Assembly: GCF_017310505.1 (NCBI RefSeq)
Contig: NZ_CP065957.1
Span: 2,046,001-2,110,000 of the forward strand
DNA: 64,000 nucleotides
Origin: Methylacidiphilum caldifontis
Lineage (GTDB): Bacteria; Verrucomicrobiota; Verrucomicrobiia; Methylacidiphilales; Methylacidiphilaceae
Direction: 5' to 3'
The notes below the pieces were generated by a model, which was given only the letters and a program-made list of their open reading frames with translations, ran no database searches and was not told the origin of the DNA. Every line of letters begins with the position of its first letter. Position 1 is the stretch's first letter. Positions 26,742 through 35,389 of this stretch are shown here, piece after piece. Position numbers and translations under genes: made by a program.

Positions 26742-28184
26742 TCATTTTCCTTCTCCCCGAAACACTACAGGAATCGTTTTGAAGATGATTTTTAAGTCAA
26801 GCCATGGAGTCCATTCTTCAATATATTTGCAATCAAGCTCAATGGCTTTTTCAAAATTCGGATCATTGCGTGCTTCTACAGCCCAAAGGCTGGTTAATCC
26901 TGGTTTAACATCCAACCTTTTATAGTAATTTAAAGAATATTTTTCATAATTTTCGACTTCATCGGGCGTTGGAGGCCTAGGCCCCACCAAGCTCATCTGA
27001 CCAATTAATACATTGAAAAGCTGAGGAAGTTCATCGATACTATACTTTCTTAAAAACCTTCCTAAAGGAGTTATCCTTGGATCATTAGTGATCTTAAACA
27101 TAGGACCAATCCTTTCATTGAGATGGCTCAGCGCTTCCTTTTTTTTATCTGCATCCACTGTCATGGTTCTGAATTTGATACAAGAAAATCTTCTTCCCTT
27201 TCTTCCCACCCTTGTTGAACAATAGAAGATAGGTCCCCCATCCTGTAATTTAATGATCGCTCCAATTAAGAGAAAAAAGGGGCTTAATAAAAGCAATCCA
27301 GTAGCAGAAACAAGGATATCTATAAGTCTTTTTTGGAAAAGATAAAATAAAGGAATCGATTGATCGCAAAGGGGAACTAAAGGCATTTCACCAAAAAATT
27401 CCATTTTTTCCCAATAGGGATTGAGCGTTTCAGAAAGAGAAGGTAAAAATAGCTTGACTCTTTTTTTTCTTTTGATCGCTTCTATAACGATTGATTCCAT
27501 CTGTTTTAAGGAAAGTGGCTCAGTAATAATAATCTCATCAATCCAGTAGCGATCCAGAATTTCAGGTAGCTTTTCAATACTTTTCTCTTTATTTTCTTCA
27601 CTACCTGGAGATATCTTCCCCCAGACAGCTATGCCTAAAAACGGGTTGGACTCAAAATAACTTTCGAGTTTATTAGCATATTTTCCCGTTCCAATGATTA
27701 TGGCTCGAATCCAAGAATTGCCTGTTTTAAGATCTCCCGAGTAGATTGTTCTCAAAATAAAACGCCAACCAGGAAGAGAAATAATACTAAAGAGCCAAAG
27801 CCCTAATAAAAGTTTTCTAGAAATAAAAATCTGGCCCGCAAAGAGTACGACAACCAAGAACGCAACGGATTGAGTCAAAGCCCAAAAAATTTTTTTTGTT
27901 TCTTCAGCCGGGCTTAAAGTCTTCCGAAGATCATAGATGCCTTTTTGATGAAGCATCAGAAAGGAAGTAAAGATAAAAAGAAGAAAAATTGCTGTATGCC
28001 GGTGGCTGAGTAAGGGAAGGAGATTTTTAGGCCAATAAAGTGTACTGTATCTAGCCCAATACACGATAGCCGATCCAGAGAGAAGAAAAAGAAAATCAAA
28101 AAAAATGGCTACTTTTCCCTTCCAAGGCCACAGGGAATTGTCCTGTTTGATTTGAGAAAATTTAATATTGCTCACCATGACCAT
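26742..28184 (-). CDS. Polyprenyl-phosphate sugar-1-phosphate transferase (WbaP/EpsL-type)
   Basis: A 480-residue initiating enzyme. Four N-terminal membrane helices (about residues 25-130) and a nucleotide-binding-like CoA_binding_3 region (AIIIGTGKYANKLESYF) precede the catalytic domain, which starts KRLIDILVSATGLLLLSPFF and contains GGPIFYCSTRVGRKGRRFSC, KFRTMTVDADKK, RFLRKYSIDELPQLFNVLIG, MSLVGPRPPTPDEV and VKPGLTSLWAVEAR, all hallmarks of bacterial sugar transferases. It loads the first sugar phosphate onto undecaprenyl phosphate. It is the most upstream minus-strand gene of the cluster, so the main promoter probably lies in 28185-28440. Confidence 0.92.
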   Translation of the reverse strand: MVMVSNIKFSQIKQDNSLWPWKGKVAIFFDFLFLLSGSAIVYWARYSTLYWPKNLLPLLSHRHTAIFLLFIFTSFLMLHQKGIYDLRKTLSPAEETKKIFWALTQSVAFLVVVLFAGQIFISRKLLLGLWLFSIISLPGWRFILRTIYSGDLKTGNSWIRAIIIGTGKYANKLESYFESNPFLGIAVWGKISPGSEENKEKSIEKLPEILDRYWIDEIIITEPLSLKQMESIVIEAIKRKKRVKLFLPSLSETLNPYWEKMEFFGEMPLVPLCDQSIPLFYLFQKRLIDILVSATGLLLLSPFFLLIGAIIKLQDGGPIFYCSTRVGRKGRRFSCIKFRTMTVDADKKKEALSHLNERIGPMFKITNDPRITPLGRFLRKYSIDELPQLFNVLIGQMSLVGPRPPTPDEVENYEKYSLNYYKRLDVKPGLTSLWAVEARNDPNFEKAIELDCKYIEEWTPWLDLKIIFKTIPVVFRGEGK

Positions 28185-28359
28185 TTCTAACGAATCCCAT
28201 ATTCAGGACTGAAATCAGAAAAAACAAAGAGCGCCCTATTCCACCCACTTTTATCCCCAATATGGATGTTTGAAAAGGAAAGGGAAAATCAAGAACAGTA
28301 TCTCTACTTTGAGAGGTATTCTAAAAAATGGTGTTAAAACGAATAAAAGCTACCGCCAT

Positions 28360-28393
28360 TACCCTATATTCTTTTATGAAAAAAAATAGGGTA
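28360..28393. other. Inverted repeat in the 28185-28613 intergenic region
   Basis: The 429-base stretch between the sugar-phosphate transferase start and the FkbM remnant holds no convincing gene. It does hold a perfect 8-base inverted repeat, TACCCTAT at 28360-28367 and ATAGGGTA at 28386-28393, separated by 18 bases. It lies about 180 bases upstream of the exopolysaccharide operon start and could be an operator or an RNA hairpin; there is no T-run directly after either arm, so a simple terminator is unlikely. A short open frame at 28445-28711 has no recognisable features and is not called. Confidence 0.35.
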
Positions 28394-28613
28394 GATCCAT
28401 TTTTTGATGAAATTGATTTTTAGCCTTTTTGTTTCTCTTTAGAGATGGAAAGGATTATTAATGGAATCTTCATAAAAAGTAAAGAAAAATTTCTTTATGA
28501 AATTTTTTTTAATTTAATGGCAAAATGTTTTAGAAACAAAAAGGCAAAAATAAAATTTTCGAGGTTGGTGATTAATGAAAAGCTAAATACACTAACCGAA
28601 AAAATCAAATGTT

Positions 28614-29368
28614 ATGATCGAACAGTTATTGATCTCTTTATCAAAGATTTCACAAAAAAGTTTCTTAGGAAAGCTTATAAGATTTTTCTTGGGCTTCCTT
28701 CCAAAGCGTAGTGTTGTGCGTATCAGAGTTGGGATTAACAAAGGAATGCGATGGACTGTGGGTTCTGGTCTTGGAATTGTTGGTGCTTGTTTAGGAACAA
28801 GAGAAATAGAAGCGCAGTTAGCTTTGACTAGGCATATAAAAGAAGGAATGACCATTTTTGATATTGGAGCGCATCGTGGATTTTATACACTTGGCCTTGC
28901 TCGGCTTGTGGGTAAACTGGAAAAGTTTATGCCTTCGAGCCTTAACCCAATAATGTTCTATTTCTGCTTAAGCATCTAAAACTCAATAACATTACTAATA
29001 CAACAGTTTTTGCAACGGCCGTCGCTAATCATGTAAGTTTTGATAATTTTGCCATAGACTTCAAGAGCGGGTACGTTGGGAAGCTATCACCAAATGAGTC
29101 TCTATTTAAGGCGACAGTGGTATCTCTTGACTGGATGGTTTTTGAGAATATTATCCCTATTCCAGATTTTATTAAAATCGATGTTGAAGGCTCTGAATCA
29201 AAAGTCCTTTTAGGTTCAAAGCATATATTAGAACAAAAAAGAACTCTTTTTCTCATTGAATTGCATAGTGTTGAACAAAAACAGCGGTGCAAAGACATTC
29301 TCAATACATTTGGCTATCGATATTTTTCTTTAGATGACAAAGAGAATCATCTCGTGGCTCATCCATAG
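28614..29368 (+). pseudogene. Broken FkbM-family methyltransferase
   Basis: The first frame from ATG 28614 encodes RVGINKGMRWTVGSGLGIVG and the SAM site MTIFDIGAHRGFYTLGLARL, then degenerates to a stop at 28977-28979. The continuation is in another frame: VYAFEP, an immediate TAA where EPLPNN would be expected, then NNVLFLLKHLKLNNITNTTV, and from 29117 IPIPDFIKIDVEGSESKVLL and LFLIELHSVEQKQRCKDILN to a stop at 29368. So there is one frameshift near 28920 (around the GGAAAAG) and one nonsense codon. It is the only plus-strand gene in this part and is transcribed away from the exopolysaccharide cluster. Confidence 0.8.
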
Positions 29369-29453
29369 AAAAATTGAAAGAAAGAAAATACGATAATTTT
29401 TATTTATTTAATGCATTTTTTGAATGATTTATTGAGAATACAATAATAAAATC

Positions 29454-31862
29454 CTATTTCCAACTTTCAACCACGATTTGCCTTGATTTTTGATAGGGAT
29501 ATTTCTGGATCAACTCTTTGATTGGGAGTTTTTCATCTCCTTCACGCATAAAATGCAAAAGAACAACTGAAGCCCAGTAATCATTTTCATACTCGGTTCC
29601 TGCAAGCTGAACGGGCACTCCTTTCCCATTAACCGTATGGCATGCGGCACAACTGACTGGCCCTGCATAGCGGCCATCGGGTGAATATTGGAGAGCTTGC
29701 TTATGCGATGTCAGATCTACTGTTTTTTCTTCTCCTTCAGCCCTGACTGGATAAAGTCCATGAATCGATTCATGGCAAGACTGGCAAGCGATTTTACCAT
29801 GGGCTTTAGAAAACCGATAGAGCGAGTATTTCCGAGGCTGATCTATAGGAAAATATTTACCGCCTGTACTTTCTACAAATGGCGCGGCATGACAGCTAGC
29901 ACATTTCGGTTCAGCTGGCGCTAGCCACCAATCGCTTCCACCCGAAGCTTTTTCATAGGGAACGGGATCGCCTTCTTTAGCGTTCCATCCAAGAAGTTTT
30001 AAGTTGCCTTTACTGTCCTTTGTAGCCTTCACAAGAACGGCTCCTTTATGGTTATTATAGAACTCATAAAGGGGATTATTCCCATCTTTGACTCTTGGAT
30101 CAGCCATATCTAAAAACCGTTGTGGATCTCCGTCGGCTAGTGTCTTCATTATCTGTTCTACACTCTTATTCCGCAACGTTTTACCTTCCTGGCTAACTCC
30201 ATTATCTAAATCATCATACTTATAGAGTTCATTCGACAATTGGTTATGACAGTCCGTACAGGTTAGTCCCCTGATTTCAGAAATCGGCTTATCGTTTTCA
30301 TCCCGCATACTTACATTTTCTAAGTACCACCGGCCTAGAGGATTTAAAAAGAATGGAGGGTGAACAGCAGGATTGGTGTGCGCGTCCCTTCTTAGGTAAC
30401 AACCGCCTCCGGCAATTCGTTGATCAGCCTGGGCATATTTATTATTGCCATTGGAATCGATGATTTGATAAGGGTTGGTGTCGAAATTATTCATGTTGGG
30501 ATTAGTCCAATGGGTAGGGTGACAGGCCTGGCAACTCACCGTTCTTCCCGCTTTGTCGTTCATATCAGAAAGAAAATTTGCATGGACCGCATGAATGGCT
30601 TCGGTCAGGGGTCTTCCCTTAACAGCTTTATAGCCAGAAGTTCCAGGTCTAGGTTCTTGAAGGTTGCCCGAGACATTATCCCCGTGACAGTCGGCACAGT
30701 TAACAGAACCAATAGAGCCGAGCCGGTTTGAGGAAGCATTGGGGTTATAGTCTTTTAAGAAAGTGGTTTTAAACATTTTGTCATGCAGTTCGAGAAGATT
30801 GATGGAGGAAGCTGAAAGCCTTGCCATGTAGTCCGATTCATCAGGATAATTCTTTTTCCAGTACTCATACTCTTTTTCAAAAAGAGTAAAACCGGCTTGT
30901 TTAGAAAGCTTAGCCGCCTTTCCCTCTCCGGAGTGGCACATGACACAATTAGGAATGTCCACTGGATTCGTTCCAAAAAATTCTATCTTTTTCCCTTCAA
31001 CTATTAACGGTTTGCCTGAGTCGTTATGAAGCTCTACAACGGCATATTGATAAGGCTGAAAATCTTTATCGGTGATCGTTCGGATGGTTCCCTTTCTTAC
31101 CGAGTCATTAAAGGCGGTGAGAGGAAGACCAAGAGCATCCCAGATATTGGAAGCGGTCAGTTTAATGGCTATGTTTTTAACTTCAGGAATCATCGAATCT
31201 GTAAAAACAATATTTCCACCATTATCGGGTGCATAATCGAGATAACCTCCCGCAAGAGGTTTTCCTGAGGGTCCCGCATCAATGGGTACCATGATATCTT
31301 TTCCGATATGAATCCTCTTTTTGATCGACCAGTCTTTGGGTAATGTTCCTTCCAAGTCTTTATAAATAAAAAGATGTTCCCAAACGTAATTAGCCATATT
31401 ATCCCCAGGATCAGCCAGACTACCGTTTCCATTAACATCTTTTAACACGGACCAGTACCTCATCTTGTTGCCTTCCGAATAGCTGTTATCTTTGAGGTAG
31501 TAGTAGAGCTTGACTTTATCTTCTGGGGTCAAAAGTTTGGGGTTTTCTCCATTTGAACCGGATTCTACGGCTTGAGCCTGGATCGAGTTGTATGGAGGAA
31601 TCACACAGCAATAGGATATATCGAAACCCACACAATGCATCCCAAGCTCGTAGTTGATAAAAATATTATAGGGATTTTTGGGCTGGTAGGCTTTGATTGT
31701 TTTTTGGGTAAGTTCTATTTTAACTTCCACAGGTTTGAGCTGATCCAGTCCAAAAGGGGGATTCGGATCATAATCCGCTGCATGAAGCGTTGACCAAAGA
31801 AACGAAAAACAAATAGCCGCTAGGACCGCTATACTTTTTTCTATTGCTTTCTTTTGAATCAT
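29454..31862 (-). CDS. Secreted multihaem cytochrome c (seven CXXCH sites)
   Basis: From ATG 31862 the protein has 802 residues, with AGGA seven bases before the start and a clean signal peptide (SIAVLAAICFSFLWSTLHAA); a GTG 45 bases upstream keeps the frame but spoils the signal. Seven haem-attachment motifs are seen: CVMCH (about 304), CADCH (388), CQACH (442), CTDCH (533), CASCH (652), CQSCH (691) and CAACH (736). The N-terminal 290 residues have no haem site and contain a conserved-looking block, GMHCVGFDISYCCVIPPYNS. It should be periplasmic or exported and carry electrons; no cytochrome maturation, quinol-oxidising or porin partner is adjacent. The downstream gene is a broken methyltransferase on the other strand. 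Confidence 0.85.
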   Translation of the reverse strand: MIQKKAIEKSIAVLAAICFSFLWSTLHAADYDPNPPFGLDQLKPVEVKIELTQKTIKAYQPKNPYNIFINYELGMHCVGFDISYCCVIPPYNSIQAQAVESGSNGENPKLLTPEDKVKLYYYLKDNSYSEGNKMRYWSVLKDVNGNGSLADPGDNMANYVWEHLFIYKDLEGTLPKDWSIKKRIHIGKDIMVPIDAGPSGKPLAGGYLDYAPDNGGNIVFTDSMIPEVKNIAIKLTASNIWDALGLPLTAFNDSVRKGTIRTITDKDFQPYQYAVVELHNDSGKPLIVEGKKIEFFGTNPVDIPNCVMCHSGEGKAAKLSKQAGFTLFEKEYEYWKKNYPDESDYMARLSASSINLLELHDKMFKTTFLKDYNPNASSNRLGSIGSVNCADCHGDNVSGNLQEPRPGTSGYKAVKGRPLTEAIHAVHANFLSDMNDKAGRTVSCQACHPTHWTNPNMNNFDTNPYQIIDSNGNNKYAQADQRIAGGGCYLRRDAHTNPAVHPPFFLNPLGRWYLENVSMRDENDKPISEIRGLTCTDCHNQLSNELYKYDDLDNGVSQEGKTLRNKSVEQIMKTLADGDPQRFLDMADPRVKDGNNPLYEFYNNHKGAVLVKATKDSKGNLKLLGWNAKEGDPVPYEKASGGSDWWLAPAEPKCASCHAAPFVESTGGKYFPIDQPRKYSLYRFSKAHGKIACQSCHESIHGLYPVRAEGEEKTVDLTSHKQALQYSPDGRYAGPVSCAACHTVNGKGVPVQLAGTEYENDYWASVVLLHFMREGDEKLPIKELIQKYPYQKSRQIVVESWK

Positions 31863-31932
31863 AAGTTTTCCTAGAGGTAGCTTTGATAATGCTTTAAATG
31901 ATATCACATATTATTTCATCTATGTCATGATA

Positions 31933-31948
31933 TGATGAATTCTCATCA
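31933..31948. promoter_or_regulatory. Short palindrome upstream of the cytochrome gene
   Basis: TGATGA-ATTC-TCATCA, a 6-base inverted repeat with a 4-base spacer, about 70 bases upstream of the cytochrome start. This is a typical distance and size for a dimeric regulator site, but in AT-rich DNA it could be chance. Confidence 0.3.
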
Positions 31949-32018
31949 ATTTTAAAGGAAAAAAATGATAATAGAGGGAGAGAATTTAGGGAAAAAAGAA
32001 TAGGAAATATTCTGAGTA

Positions 32019-32071
32019 TCTCTCAGACAATATAGCAGACGATAATTTTTTTGTTTTAGTCTGCTGAGAGA
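32019..32071. other. Extended inverted repeat (possible RNA hairpin) in the cytochrome upstream region
   Basis: The 388 bases from 31863 to 32250 contain no gene. Within them the 3' arm GTCTGCTGAGAGA (32059-32071) pairs with AGCAGAC (32034-32040) and, across a 9-base bulge, with TCTCTC (32019-32024). On the plus strand a T-rich stretch (TTTGTTTTTTC) follows the hairpin, terminator fashion, but no plus-strand gene ends here. It could mark the end of a small untracked plus-strand RNA or be a regulatory leader element. Nothing else was recognised in this gap. Confidence 0.35.
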
Positions 32072-33119
32072 AATTTGTTTTTTCTAAAGAGAATTCAGGA
32101 TTTCCATTGAGAATTTGTGCACTGATGGTAAATTATAGCCAAATCCTTTCAATCAAATCCAAAGTTTTTCTAATTGAGAGTTATAAAAAGCTTCTTCTTT
32201 ATTTGGATAAGATTAATAGAAATAAGATCCCGTGGTTTTTTTAAAATAAGTTATTGATTATGTTTAAATTTAGGACCTCCTTGCCATAAGATACTTATGC
32301 CTCGTTCTCTAACACTTTTTTGGATGCGTTTAATAGCTGTGTAAAACGATTGGTGTTTTAATAACTCATTTCTTCGCCACAGATCATGGATAAAATCATT
32401 ATATGAATGAATATTCTGTAAATATAATTTTAGTTTTCCTTCAAATCCATCTGTAACAAAAGATGAAACTTTATTTTTTAATTTAATTTTAAATGAATCC
32501 CACCAATTTGATATGGTCAATTGTGTTGTAGTTAATAATTTTTCATCCTTAAACATTCCTCTAATTAAATCACATGCTTGTTTCCAAGTTTTTACTTGAG
32601 GAACAGTATTGTTAGGTAAAATCTTATTAAAATAATCAAAATTTCTTCGTTTAATGATAATAGGTATTCCTCCAAATTCTAGTGCTTCATAAATTCTAAA
32701 TGTTTCCAATACAACATTACCCATTGGACAAGGATGAAAGATAGAGTCAGTCATAATATCAAAATATGCCTTATAATCTAGCCGATCGTTATTATTAAAA
32801 ATGATCTTATAATAATTAGGTGTTATAGATTTTAATGTATTAATCATTAATTCACGTTCAGGATTATGCTGGCCAACAAAACACCAAATATGTTTTTTTT
32901 GATTTATTGGCTTAAATACCAAGATGTTATGTTTAACTGTCCATCCAAGAGGTAGAGTAAAAATACCCTTGTTTTCAAATACGGAAGCCCAATAATTTCT
33001 TAACACAAAAGAAAAATATTTATATGTATCATATCCACCACAAAACCATTCATCAGATAAATGAAAAAGACCAATATTGTACTTATTAACCGATCTTCCT
33101 TATGATTTTGATCGATATT

Positions 33120-33127
33120 TAGGCAGA
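33120..33127. repeat. Left copy of 8-bp direct repeat flanking the IS
   Basis: TAGGCAGA, repeated exactly at 34840-34847. Interpreted as the target duplication made on insertion; IS1634-type elements more often give 5-6 bp, so the outer TA may belong to the repeat by chance. Confidence 0.65.
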
Positions 33128-34839
33128 CAAAGGACTTCGGGCCAATAATGTAGGACGTAATATGTGAATAAATGTGAATTATTTTTTTTGATTATTTTCT
33201 CATATTTTGACATACTGTAGGCATGTATTTACAGGAGGTGCGTACCTACCAGAAAGGCAAGATCTATCGGTCTTATCTCGTCAGGGAGTCCTACCGAGTG
33301 GGCCAACAGGTCAAGACAAGGATCCTGGCCAATCTAACTCGGATGCCCGAAGAAGTCCGGGATGCGGTCAGGGCAATCTTGCAGGGGAAGAAGCTTGTTC
33401 CCCTGGAGGAGTGGGAAGCCCCGGATGCTTTGGATTACGGGGGCCTGGCAGTCCTCGAGCAAGCTTGGCAACGATTCGGTTTGGATCAAGCTCTTGGCGG
33501 AGTCAAATCGGAACGAAAACGGAAGCTTTTGAAGGCGATGATCTACGGGCGGATTCTCTTTCCCTCATCCAAGCTTGCCCTGCGGGAGGAAGCCCGGGGG
33601 ACACTCCTGGCCAAGGCTTGTGGGTTAGAGGAGGATGACCTGGAGGAGGAAGATCTCTACCAAGCGATGGATGGACTCGGGTGGCTTTGGAGCGGGATCG
33701 AGAAGAAGCTCTACGAGGAATCTCAACCGACTGGAGCAAGCCTGGTGCTCTATGATCTATCCAGTGTATATTTTGAAGGAGATGGTCCAGCTGGCTTGGC
33801 CTAATATGGCTACAGCAGGGATCATCGGCAGGATAGGCTGCAGGTTCTTCTTGCCGTCGCTACGGATAGTCGGGGGATTCCGATTCACGTGGAGGTGCTT
33901 CGAGGAAACCGGGCAGATAGCACGACCCTGACGGGGCTTTTGGTTACGCTGCGACGAAGGTTTGGGATCCAGGAAGCGACCCTTGTCTTCGACGGGGGAA
34001 TGAAGAGCCGGTGGAACCTGGAGATACTGACAGGCCTGGAACTCAGGTACGTGACTCGGGCAACTCAGGCGAAGTTGCAGGAGATTGTCGGTAGCCTTCC
34101 CGAAGACCGCTAGCTTTGGCTTACGGATCGGACTCGGGTTCTGGAGATCGAGCACCAGGGAGTTCGCTATGTTATCGCCGGAGGGGAGTGGCGAGCACAA
34201 CGGGATAGGGAGCGACGGGAAAGACGGATCGAGCAAGGAGAAGAGCTGCTGCGCCAAATAGCACGGTCAATACGGAAGGGAGTGGATCCGGTCAATCTTG
34301 GCAGCCGGGTCGGCCGGGCGCTCCAGAGAATCCAAGCGCATAAATACTTTCGGTACGGGGTTGACGCCAAAGGCCGGTTCTGGTGGAAGCTCGATTTGGA
34401 GCGGGTTAAGGAAGAAGAGGCGATCGATGGTTGGTATCTTTTGGAGACTAACCTCCCCTCGACAAAAGCTTCGGATCAGCAAGTCCTCACGCACTACAAG
34501 AGGCTTGCAGAGGTTGAGTCAGCCTTTTGCGAGCTCAAAAGTTACCTGGAAATCCGTCCAGTCTATCACTGGCGACCGGACCGGGTTCGTAACCATATAA
34601 GGCTCTGCTTCTTGGCCTTCTGGATTAGCGCCCGGCTCGGAACCGAATGGGTAGCGAAGGGTTTTACCGAAGAAGTTCCCAAAGTGCTCCGCCGCTTGCA
34701 ATCAATCCGCTTGGTCCAACTCTCTAGCAAGGGAAAGCCTGTGACCTGGCTTTTATCCAAGATTCCTTCAGAGCTCAACGCATTGCTTCAAAAACTCGAC
34801 CTACTACCGCTTTTTGCTCATCCGCCCAAGTGGGTTATG
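33128..34839 (+). mobile_element. IS1634-like (IS4 superfamily) insertion sequence, inactivated
   Basis: About 1,712 bases lying between two copies of TAGGCAGA. The ends form an imperfect inverted repeat: the left end reads CAAAGGACTTCGGGCC and the complement of the right end CATAACCCACTTGGGCGG, sharing the ACTT(C)GGGC core. The element is strikingly richer in G+C than the surrounding DNA. It carries one transposase gene in the plus direction, with two in-frame stops, and interrupts an exostosin-like glycosyltransferase pseudogene. The contrast in composition suggests that it came from a higher-GC source. Confidence 0.75.
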
Positions 34840-34842
34840 TAG
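33223..34842 (+). pseudogene. IS1634-family transposase with two premature stops
   Basis: A single reading frame of 540 codons from ATG 33223 (MYLQEVRTYQKGKIYRSYLV) to TAG 34842, interrupted by TAA at codon 194 (33802-33804, GLA-stop-YGYSRD) and TAG at codon 297 (34111-34113, EDR-stop-LWLTDR). Both look like single substitutions (AAA to TAA and CAG to TAG are the simplest). The DDE elements expected of the family are recognisable: VLYDLSSVYF (D178), LVFDGGMKS in place of the usual D-R-G-M, and AEVESAFCELKSYLEIRPVY near the C-terminus. No frameshift was found. The final stop codon TAG coincides with the first bases of the right flanking repeat, so it depends on the insertion site or on the element's very end. 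Confidence 0.85.
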
Positions 34843-34847
34843 GCAGA
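34840..34847. repeat. Right copy of 8-bp direct repeat flanking the IS
   Basis: TAGGCAGA, identical to 33120-33127. Its first three bases also serve as the transposase stop codon. Confidence 0.65.
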
Positions 34848-35112
34848 ATAAAAATGTTATCTCGTTCTGCTGCAACAACTTATATTTTAGAGTTTCGGAA
34901 GTTCAGTTAATTTCCAATAAAATGTTTTTATCAATGTTTTGTAATGGAATTGTATTTGAACTTAAAACAAGAATAGTGTTATCATTAAGCAGCGGTAAGG
35001 TGTCTTTGAAATCATTTAGATATATTTCATTGATATTGTGATCACTTAATAAAAATTTAATCCAATTAATTTCGGCAAGATCTTTTCTTGTAAATACAAG
35101 AGTAATTTCCAT

Positions 35113-35389
35113 TTTAAAAGGATAAATAAATTCAAATACCGAAAGCTATCCAATTTATTATGAAAAGCATAATATTCGGATGATATCAATAAAAATTATT
35201 ATCACATTGATAATTAAAATATTACAAACATATAAAAATATTTCTTTTAGATTAGATGAACATAAAATCGTGTAGCCAATTTTTTATATTTAAAAAAGTT
35301 GTTTTAATGATCGCAATAGAAATAGAAAAAAATCGATCTATTCAAAAAAATAATCTTTTATTGACACTGGCATCTTACAAAGTATGGGA
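35113..35389. other. AT-rich gap between the split glycosyltransferase and acr3
   Basis: These 277 bases are very AT-rich and hold no open frame, RNA gene or clear terminator that I could support. At its right border GGGACTAAGTCCC (35386-35398) is a near-perfect palindrome that spans the acr3 stop codon; no T-run follows on the minus strand, so it is not a classical terminator. Confidence 0.5.

Larger units (their letters stand above)
32251..35112 (-). pseudogene. Exostosin-like glycosyltransferase gene split by an IS element
   Basis: The N-terminal piece starts at ATG 35112 (MEITLVFTRKDLAEINWIKF, then LPLLNDNTILVLSSNTIPLQ) and meets TGA at 34903, after which the same frame continues TSETLKYKLLQQNE up to the IS boundary. 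The rest lies beyond the IS: YNIGLFHLSDEWFCGGYDTY, LRNYWASVFENKGIFTLPLG, HIWCFVGQHNPERELMINTL, FHPCPMGNVVLETFRIYEAL and EFGGIPIIIKRR, ending at 32251. The FCPxG...E.fRiyEaL.GgiPvi pattern is that of exostosin (GT47-like) proteins. Besides the insertion there is the TGA and a frame change next to the IS, so the gene is dead. It is unusually AT-rich. The piece 32251-33006 alone would look like an intact gene but lacks the first third. Confidence 0.72.

Noticed and set aside
26742-28184. Exosortase/PEP-CTERM type of polysaccharide locus
   Set aside because: No exosortase gene or PEP-CTERM tail was found in the window; the Wza/Wzc/Wzy/Wzx set explains the cluster.
28445-28711. 88-codon plus-strand open frame
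   Set aside because: Lys/Phe/Ile-rich translation without a motif, overlapping the FkbM remnant in another frame; most likely chance in AT-rich DNA.
32251-33006. An intact 251-residue glycosyltransferase gene
   Set aside because: The start would be a GTG inside a longer frame, and sequence upstream (GLFHLSDEWFCGGYDTY) clearly belongs to the same protein; it is the back part of a split gene.
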